Below, piece by piece: positions 57,400 to 64,000 of a stretch of DNA of 64,000 bases. The translations under genes and the position numbers were made by a program. This DNA comes from Nautilus pompilius (taxonomy: Eukaryota; Mollusca; Cephalopoda; Nautilida; Nautilidae): positions 959,206 to 1,023,205 of the forward strand of contig JACATO010001426.1 in assembly GCA_018389105.1 (NCBI GenBank). The letters run 5' to 3'. The notes below the pieces were generated by a model. The model did not search any database, was not told the DNA's origin, and saw nothing but the letters and a program-made list of their open reading frames with translations. Positions within the stretch are counted from its first letter, which is position 1; each line of letters opens with the position of its first letter.

Positions 57400-60300
57400 T
57401 ATATTATTATTATTAACATAACCTCTGCACACCAACTAATTCCAGAGAGAGAAACAAGATGAAGAACTGACCCCTCTGAGGTTGTTTTCCCTCATTTATT
57501 ATGTTTATTTGTGATGATTTTCAGATCTTCGATATCGATTGACGGGGTTTAAAGTCTACGTAAAGTAACAGCAGCAGCAGTTCAGGAGAACTTTGTTTTG
57601 AAGACACATGGAGAAATAAGGGTGGACAGGTGATCATAGACATCCACTGTGAGCCATCCATCAGGGGTCAATACGTCAAAATAAAGAAGACAACAGAGTT
57701 TTTGACTCTGTGTGAAGTTGAAATTATGCGTGAGTAAATATGTAGACTTTGGTGAGGAATTATTTCAATCTGCCCTATTTTTCTGTGTGGATCATTAAAA
57801 CCAAGTTACCTCCCCTTAATTTCTGATGTTTAGAAAGAACAGGGTCCCTTTTATAATCTGTTATTCCTCTACCTTTATTATTGTGCATGTTTTTGTAGGT
57901 CTCCTTATATATTTGTCTACATTGTTGCTGTTATCATAAATACGGCACTGAAAGGTGGAGAGAGACATAATACATGTCCCCTCCATCAACCAAATAAGTG
58001 GAGGGGACATGTACTTGTTCTCCCTTAATTTTACCCTGCTCTAATGTTGATCTGTAATTTCTGAGAGTAAGTTGACGATCTGTCAGGTCGAGCTGTTCAG
58101 TAGGTAGGAGGTATATTAGGGAAAGGATGAATGTCACACCTGATATTTTAAATGTCAGATGTGTCCACCAAATTTACACACAAATATTTTCTAAATAAAG
58201 CAGCGAATAAAAGGGGAGATAATCAATTACATTACCTGTCACTTCATAGACATTACAAAAGAATTAAATATCCAAGGACGAGTGGTTCAGAATCTCTTCC
58301 TTACCTTTGAGACAGTCAGCTCTGGTATCAGTGCAGTGTTTTCTCAGCTTTAATGTGGAAGATCACTAGTTTTAGTAAAATTAAAGCTGTAAACGACATA
58401 AAATATGCAGGCCATTGTTGTTGATGAGACTTTTTTTGTTTTACTGTTACCTGCATAAAGTTTAAGAAATATTTCTCAGTGGACATCATGAAGTATTTAT
58501 CTCAGTAAGTAATTGTTTAATCTACGGCAGGTGATAAGGTAAAAGCTCCTCAGGTTTAGAATTGTTATTTGATGTAATAAAATGTAAAATGTTTACCTCA
58601 AGTCTCCATTGTCATCTGTGTTAAGTCCAGAACCCAGACAGATGCAGGGAACACAATGGAATGGTGAACCTCAACCTGATACCGGTTCATCAAGTGAAGT
58701 TTCTGAGTGATTAAGTAATTTTAACTATTAGAAACTGTTTAACTTATCTGTTGTTTAGTAGAACAATTTATTGATGAACAATCAGTGCAGCAGACTTTAA
58801 ATACACAGGGTGTCATCAGTGGTAAATAGACACCTCAGCATCTACGTCTACTAGTAGACAAACCAATTTGTTTCTGTTTTCTTACAAATTCTTTACACAG
58901 ATCAATACTCACCTGTAGAGTAGGGGGACTGAATTGTGTTGAGGTATCTCTCTCTGTGTGATAACATCTATAAATGGATATTAAGACCACATCTACATAG
59001 AATATGTGAGAAATATACATTTTTCCTCATTAAGCAAGAATTGTGAATAGGCTGACAATGAACCTTCAGCAAACTTGTTTTGTCTTTAAGTGGCCCACAA
59101 GAACTAGCACAGATAATATGGATCCCTGTACTGTTGTTAGGAGATTTTACTTAATATTTTATTTTTAACTGGTCTCCAGCTGTACCCCTTCTTTTATTAG
59201 AAAATAGTCTGAGAATTTAAATCCTGTATGTTTGTTTTTGTGTTTCTAGAAATACATGTTAGAAATAATTGCATTTCACATGACTCCTCCTCTAGTCAAT
59301 AAATACATATTTAGGTAGCATCTACTGAAATTCATTCAAAATAATGAGATTGTGTATATCAACCATAGTGAAAGTAATCTCTCATGAGTTATGGCGTGTT
59401 AGAACTATCAGAGACCCACCTCTCCTTGCCTGGTTTGTTTTATGTCCACCAGCACAGACTTAACCATATTAACTTCCTGATCAGAATAACTGCCATCCAT
59501 CTGTTGCTGATGATGATGATGATCTCTCTCAACTTACACTTTGTTCTGTTTTTCTTGTTACAGAATGTAAACGAGGATGGAGGGGTGATTACTGCCAAGA
59601 GAATAAGCAAATATTTACGATTTATGATCTTTAGTTACCATATATTTATCACTGTTTGTTGGAACTCAAATAAAATGAAAAGTTAAAGATTCTTGGGAAC
59701 AACTGGGAGATATGTGCAGCGCTTTGTTTAAAAGCTACGTATTTACAATTTTCTTTCCTTTATGTTGTTACTTCCAGAATGTTCCAAGGGAAAATATGGA
59801 GCAGGTTGTTTAAAAAACTGTAGTGATAACTGTCAAGAAAATGTCTGTGATCATATCAGTGGCACCTGTGGAAACGGGTGTAAACCTGGATACAAAGGTG
59901 ACAAATGCATAAAAGTGAGTCATACTGTTATAAATTAAACTGACTGACATTCTTCATGTTGTCTTTTGAATAAAATTCAGTCTTGCAGAAACTGTTTCAT
60001 GTAGTAAGTGGACATAGAACAAAGATGTTAGTGTCTGTATCGCATATGGCTCAGGTGGTATCCTGTTTGTACAAATGTTTTAGTTATCAGTAGGTGGAGG
60101 CTGTAAACCAGGATATCATAGGATATCAGTCTGATCAATGTAACAATGATAGTTTTTGTCAAAAATTTCAGCTCTTGGAGTTTTGATGCCTAACGGTGAA
60201 TTCTTCTCTTTTACTTAATTTGTTAGAATTCTCTGTAGTAGTAAAGATACAGAGAGAGCCATATTGAAATATTCCAGGAGGGGCTGCATGACTGTTGTCA

Positions 60301-63300
60301 TCAACAAGATTCTTTGATCACAAATCAGCTAAAGAGATAAAAGACTACCTGTCTACTAAGGAAACTCTTGTGCCTGTATTGATCATTAACCAGATCAATG
60401 GGGTTTATATCAGAAACATTAAACTGGGATGACATTAGGCAAAATTTTCACTTTTAAATCCCAATTTTCTGTATTATTTAGCTAAGACAAAAGTAGTAAA
60501 CAGAAATAAAATAAACTTGTGGATATTTTAAGAAATTCATTTTTTAAAAAGGATTTTTAGCTCATATTGGAGATTTTCCTTGTTGTTTAACAGAATGTGA
60601 GAAGGGAAAATTTGGACCCGGCTGTGGCTACAGCTGTAATACAAACTGCAAAAGTGGAGAATGTGATCATGTGACTGGTCAGTGTGCAGGTGGATGTAAA
60701 GCAGGATATCAAGCTGATCACTGTAACATAAGTAAGCATATATTTGTCATTCTATGTGGTTTTTTCAGTGCACTGGGGTGTCTAGGTTATTTAGTGTAGT
60801 TGAGACTGAGCACCATCAGTGGTAGAATAATGGGCTCAGGTAAACAGGGTGGATCTGTAAAAAATAATTTCTATCACATACCTTAACATCCACACCTGTC
60901 AGTTTCCAGTAGTTGTTGAAATGTACCAACATCAACAAGGTAAACAACCTCGCCACATTTTCCTGCCAGGAAGTGTTGCCATTTTTTTTACTATAATGGC
61001 CTACACTTCCATCTTTGCCAGGGAAAACCTGCAGTCTTCATCTTCAGATGGGAGGAAGACCAGATTACTGCCCAGAGGAAACCTTCATGACCAGCTGGGG
61101 AAAATGAGCAAGAAGAAACCAAGCCACTGATACAGGAAAAGAACTCGAATCCCTTCACCTTAACAGATCAGCAGACTAACCATTGGACTACCCCACCACA
61201 CATTTCAAAGAATGAAGGAAAGAGAATCTGACACATGTTCAACGAGTTTTGAAGATATCATTGGTTATGCAGAGAGTGCCACATGCAAAGTTTGTTGTGT
61301 TCTTTTAGTTTTACCATGTAACATTACCATCATCAGCAACATTGTCTGTGAAATCATTACCTAAAAACAAAGTAATTGCATCATTGATTGTAGAAATGCG
61401 AGTGTTGCAGTTCAGTCTATCATCATCATCTTCATCAGAAAGATTGGGTCAGGAAACGTAAGGTGTAGGAGGCCAGAATTGTTGCACACATTTGTATTAT
61501 TCTCAGACAAATCACATTTCAATTTATCATATGATGATGGCAGGACTCTGGTTTACTGCCATCCACACTTTGCATATTGTTGCATCCATCAGCATGATAG
61601 ATTTAGTGGTGTAGTGACATATCTAATCAGCTGCAGTGTACACCAACTACTCAATTAGCTTCTGGTTCTGAATGTCTAGCAGCAAACACCCACTTTTGAA
61701 CTTCTCTCTTTCTTGTTCAATGCCACGAATGCTGTTTTTAGATTTCAGAAAGACAGAGGTTCTTCATGGGAACAGGGAAACATCACCAATGTAACATACA
61801 TCACATCAATACGACAAGAGTGGATCATCTTTGCAACCAGAATACAATGCTTGAAGCACAGATGTCAAATGATGAAAATTTGTCTGAGATGTTCAAACTA
61901 AAATTTCCACATGTAACTGATTTTTTATATCATAGCCAATATAACATAGGAAGTGCACCTTTAAAAAAGAAGAAGAAACAGATAGATGAACAGGTACAAT
62001 ATCAACAGCTTCATTACCAGAATAAACAGTTGATTCCCCATCCATACAGAGAAGATGGATCATTACATAAAACACTTAGATTCACTTTGCATGATTTCTT
62101 TTGGCATCATCTTTACTAAATCGTGGCTTAAAGGAAAACGTTAACAAAACATCACAACCTCATCAACAAATGTACGCAGAATTTAATTTAAGCTGCTATA
62201 TTATTGCTTTTATGTCATAGATGATGGCGTCTTGTGTTAAATATTCAAGCTCCATTTATGAATATCACACTTGCTTCACTAGCTACTGCATTTTATGAAG
62301 TATAAAAATTAGTAAATAGGTGAGCAGGTGCAATTCAAACAGCCTCATCACCAGAAAAGACAACTGACCATCCCCAATACAGAATATAATGGAACATTAC
62401 ATAAAACACTTTGATCGATTCACTTTACACAATCTTTCAAATCATCATTTCCTAAATCAAGACATTTCTAAAAATTCACAATACATCTGACAACTTCAAC
62501 TGTCAGGTTCCCATCATGGAAATCATCATTAAGCTTTCGATGCAGCTGCCATTTAACCTTTACAAAGAAACAGTGTTACATGATGACTTACAACAATTGC
62601 TAATCCCTGTTATCCTTTAGTTACACTGATGACTGAATAAAGCTTGATCCATAAAGGTGTCCATTCAAGTTTTTTCATGTGATGGATTTCTATTGGAGTG
62701 TTGTCTGTGAAGCTGTTTGCCATGAAGCTTGAGGGATCTTTGAGAGTATTTGTTTTGTCTCTTTCTATATTCAAAGTTTTGGGAACTGGAGTCCATACAT
62801 TTTTCTGCTGTCAAAAGAAAGAATAATAATGTTGTTTACCTTACATTCTACAGCCTGTTCATCTGGATATTATGGACCAGACTGTAAATATAAATGTTCC
62901 ATGGACTGTCAGACTAACAAATGTAATCACATCAGTGGCCATTGTACTGAAGGATGTAAACCTGGATTTGTTGGTGACAAATGTGATAAATGTAGGTATT
63001 TAGATTTTTTATAATGTTTAAAATGTTAAAATAATAAATGCTAAATATTTATTGTTGTTTTCCTTTGCTCTTATAATGTTTATAAGTAAATTTTAAAATT
63101 GGATTACATTGAAAGAGAGGTAAAATTTTGATAACAAGCATTTAAATTGTAAGAAATAATAATGATGTAGAGTGTAGAACCCTTCTTGATCAGAAGATTT
63201 TTGAGTATTTGTCATCAACTGTTTACAGCTTTCACCTGGGAGCTATGGAGCCAATTGTACAGCAGGTGTTGGAATTGTAAAAATGGCAGCTGTAATCACA

Positions 63301-63357
63301 TCAGTGGGACCTAGAGATGGATTTATCCTGGATTTGTTGGTGACAAATGTGATCATT
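43737..63357 (+). CDS. Gene 2: paralogous EGF/fucolectin-like receptor, 3' partial, with lesions
   Basis: Tandem paralogue of gene 1, head-to-tail. In order: signal peptide (43737), linker (45485), EGF-like (46154), FTP-1 in three exons (46883, 48190, 49629), EGF (54238), FTP-2 (56695, 57525), EGF modules (59778, 60594, 62854) and broken EGF exons (63229, 63595). The transmembrane and phosphatase exons expected from gene 1 would lie beyond the right edge. From 46883 through 56934 the phases chain in frame. A 1-nt insertion in FTP-2 creates a stop at 57566-57568, the exon at 59778 ends out of phase, and the last EGF exons are frameshifted. Either gene 2 is becoming a pseudogene, or it makes a shorter secreted product, or there are assembly errors. 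Confidence 0.7.
44025..44110 (+). repeat. Possible tRNA-like SINE fragment
   Basis: It contains a B-box-like GTGTTCAATTCAC preceded by TAGTGGATGGGCAGC, reminiscent of an A box. It is short and weakly supported. Confidence 0.25.
45485..45529 (+). CDS. Gene 2 exon 2: short linker
   Basis: 45 nt, phase 1-1, acceptor ttttacag, donor GTAAGT. It encodes [15 protein letters not shown], the start of the mature protein. Too short for open-frame search. Confidence 0.6.
46154..46315 (+). CDS. Gene 2 exon 3: EGF-like module (start uncertain)
   Basis: It encodes [35 protein letters not shown], then donor GTAAGA in phase 1. The best-looking acceptor (aaattcag, exon from 46149) puts the EGF out of frame with phase 1. 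An AG five bases further (exon from 46154) restores the frame. Either the weaker site is used or a 1-nt indel is present. Confidence 0.6.
46883..46966 (+). CDS. Gene 2 exon 4: FTP-1 domain, first part
   Basis: 84 nt, phase 1-1. It encodes [18 protein letters not shown], matching the NVAVNKPAWQTS start of FTP-2. Joined to 48190, the distance from this start to the DGN motif equals that in FTP-2 (37 residues), which supports the exon. The donor gttttc is weak. Confidence 0.62.
48190..48324 (+). CDS. Gene 2 exon 5: FTP-1 domain, middle
   Basis: 135 nt, phase 1-1, acceptor tatccag, donor GTAAGC. It encodes [26 protein letters not shown], the DGN and VDxG...I..V strands of F5/8C-like domains. Confidence 0.78.
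49629..49802 (+). CDS. Gene 2 exon 6: FTP-1 domain, C-terminal part
   Basis: 174 nt, phase 1-1, acceptor cttttaag, donor GTGAGG. It encodes [12 protein letters not shown] and ends [20 protein letters not shown], the closing RY...CEV strand of FTP domains. It joins the EGF exon at 54238 in frame. Confidence 0.8.
49803..51300 (+). other. Intron of gene 2, left of LINE insertion
   Basis: No exon seen. 50144-50200 matches 281-330 of the window and sets the alignment of the two genes. The open frames at 50287-51009 on both strands have no recognisable domain. Confidence 0.5.
51300..53292 (+). mobile_element. 5'-truncated non-LTR retrotransposon with RNase H (I-like LINE)
   Basis: Sense to gene 2, inside the intron between FTP-1 and the EGF exon. 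The reverse transcriptase reads [24 protein letters not shown] and YADD (51605-51616), with in-frame stops at 51503 and 51644. The RNase H domain follows in another frame (YTDGSA at 52476, TDSRS, then after a shift [15 protein letters not shown]), then CGEE...HWLQRCP. It ends in a (CAA)n tail (53271-53289). Endonuclease and ORF1 are missing. GC- and CpG-rich compared with the intron, so relatively young. Absent from gene 1. Confidence 0.8.
53293..54237 (+). other. Intron of gene 2, right of LINE insertion
   Basis: Moderately GC-rich until about 53990 and without a match in gene 1. A 126-codon minus-strand frame (53583-53963) contains CKCGRTF but no domain I recognise; it may be part of another inserted element. 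From about 54139 the sequence realigns with gene 1 (3200). Confidence 0.4.
54238..54375 (+). CDS. Gene 2 exon 7: EGF-like module
   Basis: 138 nt, phase 1-1. Nearly identical to gene 1 3299-3436: [32 protein letters not shown]. Same acceptor and gtttgt donor. Confidence 0.85.
54785..54985 (-). repeat. tRNA-derived SINE-like element, copy 2
   Basis: On the minus strand: TAGCTCAGTAGTTGG (A box) followed by GTAGATTCAAGACC (B box), then an unrelated tail. Same site as 3880-4080 in gene 1. Confidence 0.55.
56695..56934 (+). CDS. Gene 2 exon 8: FTP-2 domain, N-terminal half
   Basis: 240 nt, phase 1-1. Nearly identical to gene 1 5435-5677 (one codon shorter at the end). It encodes [25 protein letters not shown] and ISWIRIYNR. 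Donor GTGAGT. Confidence 0.85.
57311..57414. repeat. (ATT)n microsatellite
   Basis: Long imperfect TTA/ATT tract in the FTP-2 intron. The minus-strand frame of many asparagines here is an artefact of it. Confidence 0.95.
57525..57729 (+). pseudogene. Gene 2 exon 9: FTP-2 domain, C-terminal half, frameshifted
   Basis: Homologous to gene 1 6228-6434 with intact splice sites. An extra A in 57561-57564 (gtaaagtaac against gtaagtaac) shifts the frame and gives TAA at 57566-57568, before the conserved RYVKI and LCEVEIM. A 3-nt in-frame deletion lies further on. Taken at face value the protein ends here. Confidence 0.75.
57971..58013. repeat. Intronic inverted repeat (hairpin), copy 2
   Basis: Perfect 15-bp arms (tacatgtcccctcca and complement) around a 13-nt loop. 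Counterpart of 6680-6722. Confidence 0.8.
59564..59601 (+). pseudogene. Gene 2: counterpart of the 38-nt EGF-end exon, donor lost
   Basis: Acceptor ttgttacag is present and [12 protein letters not shown] is encoded, but the GTAAGG donor of gene 1 reads GAATAAG. If not spliced, the frame runs to a stop at 59632-59634. Confidence 0.5.
59778..59914 (+). CDS. Gene 2 exon: EGF module, out of phase at its end
   Basis: 137 nt, acceptor cttccag, donor GTGAGT. It encodes [29 protein letters not shown] and GYKGDKCIK. Sister exons have 135 or 138 nt; this one is one base short at its end (phase 1 to 0), so it does not join the next exon in frame. No counterpart was found in gene 1. Confidence 0.65.
60594..60731 (+). 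CDS. Gene 2 exon: EGF module
   Basis: 138 nt, phase 1-1, acceptor tttaacag, donor GTAAGC. It encodes [29 protein letters not shown] and GYQADHC. All eight cysteines are present. No counterpart was found in gene 1. Confidence 0.78.
60945..61205 (-). repeat. tRNA-derived SINE-like element B, second copy
   Basis: On the minus strand: TAGTCCAATGGTTAGTC (A-box-like, about 61178-61195), then GGGATTCGAGTTC (B box, 61141-61153), then a body sharing the 'cagatgGGAGGAAG' block with 15760-16045. The 69-codon plus-strand frame here is not a gene. Confidence 0.5.
61393..62850 (+). other. Intron of gene 2, homologous to gene 1 intron
   Basis: Segments 61393-61660 and 62225-62850 match gene 1 8983-9240 and 10945-11611. 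The TIR element of gene 1 is missing between them. No exon seen. Confidence 0.55.
62854..62991 (+). CDS. Gene 2 exon: EGF module (counterpart of 11612)
   Basis: 138 nt, phase 1-1, intact. [34 protein letters not shown]. Donor GTAGGT. Confidence 0.85.
63229..63357 (+). pseudogene. Gene 2: broken EGF exon
   Basis: Counterpart of gene 1 12744-12878. A 2-nt deletion removes the first cysteine (ctTTCACC for ctTGTTCACC), another base is lost in aca-gc-agg, and the cysteine pair after CNHISG is lost. Splice sites remain. Confidence 0.75.
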
Positions 63358-63594
63358 GTAGGTATTTAGATTTTATTAAATGTTTAAAATGTAAACTAAT
63401 TAAATGGTAAAATTTATTGTTGTTTTCTTTGCTCTTATAATGTTTATAAAGTAAAATTTAAAATTGGATTACATTGAAAGAGAGGTAAAATTATTGATAT
63501 CAAGCATTTAAATTGTAAGAAATAATAATGATGTAGAGTGTAGAACCGTTCTTGATCAGAAGATTTTTGAGTATTTGTCATCAACTGTTTACAG

Positions 63595-63728
63595 CTTGTT
63601 CACCTGGGAGCTATGGAGCCAGTTGTACAAGCAGGTGTGCGAATTGTAAAAATGGCAGCTGTCATCATCAGTGGCCATTGTAATGAAGGATTTAACCTGG
63701 CTTTGTTTGGTGACAATTGTAATAAGGA
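63595..63728 (+). pseudogene. Gene 2: broken EGF exon
   Basis: It starts well (CSPGSYGASC, RCANCKNGSC), but a 2-nt deletion at about 63662 (tgtcatcatcag for tgtaatcacatcag) shifts the frame and introduces stops. The donor region is also changed (aataaGGAGGT). Confidence 0.72.
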
Positions 63729-63869
63729 GGTATTATTATTTTTTTATGGGTGTTTATTAGAAAGCTTGGAGCAAAACAAATTTTCATTTCTTCTGTAAAT
63801 ATAAATCATAAGGATGTAAACCATCAGTTTGATAACTGACGATGCAATAGCCTTGTGGCTATTATTACA

Positions 63870-64000
63870 TGCTGCCTACATGGGTCATTGGAGAAGAATT
63901 TTTAAACAGCTGCCAGCATCAGCTATCGAACCAACAGGTGTTGTGACCACCTCAGGAAGCATTAATGGGAGATGTAAATTCAGTTTTTGCTGACTAAAAG
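63870..64000 (+). pseudogene. Gene 2: heavily eroded relic EGF exon
   Basis: Aligns by eye to the gene 1 relic at 13416-13532 (shared blocks around aggtgt-gaccacntca, ggaagc and agatgtaaa). It has no usable frame. The window ends inside it. Confidence 0.5.

Noticed and set aside
57205-57435. Minus-strand frame rich in asparagine
   Set aside because: It is the translation of the (ATT)n microsatellite.

Overview
The window is eukaryotic: AT-rich, with long introns, GT-AG splice sites, microsatellites, tRNA-derived SINE-like repeats, a Tc1-type transposon relic and a non-LTR retrotransposon. The gene architecture (EGF modules, F5/8C-like fucolectin domains and a tandem protein tyrosine phosphatase), together with scattered AAGGGAG(A/G)TAACT-type motifs, points to a lophotrochozoan, most likely a mollusc. 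The species cannot be named from the sequence.

Two head-to-tail paralogous genes fill most of the window, both on the + strand, with a repeat period of about 50 kb. Gene 1 (3299-37094, 5' part outside the window) can be assembled from 28 exons whose phases chain without a break to a stop codon. A further short exon at 8104 does not fit the chain. In order they encode an EGF module, a fucolectin-like (FTP, F5/8C-like) domain, five 8-cysteine EGF modules, one transmembrane helix, a juxtamembrane linker, an apparently active PTP domain (WPD loop and HCSAGVGRTG P-loop) and a second PTP domain whose catalytic residues are replaced (WPN, HCSNGAEKSG). It is a receptor-type tyrosine phosphatase with a lectin-like and EGF ectodomain.

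From 37095 to 43736 lies the intergenic interval. It holds the presumed 3' UTR of gene 1, a possible minus-strand terminal exon, a decayed minus-strand coding-like stretch and a CpG-richer block. Gene 2 starts at 43737 with a signal peptide exon that ends in a GC donor. It continues with a linker, an EGF-like exon, a first FTP domain (three exons), an EGF module, a second FTP domain and further EGF modules, and runs off the right edge before its membrane and phosphatase exons. The second FTP domain and the last EGF exons of gene 2 carry frameshifts, so gene 2 may be decaying.

The two copies differ by lineage-specific insertions: a TIR element (9556-10943) in copy 1 and an RNase H-bearing LINE (about 51300-53290) in copy 2. 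They also differ in EGF number. Within gene 1 the EGF exons have amplified together with their introns in units of about 380 bp, two of which are nearly identical. The segment from the second FTP domain through its following intron is much more alike between copies than its flanks, which suggests gene conversion. A possible role in recognition or immunity is inference only.
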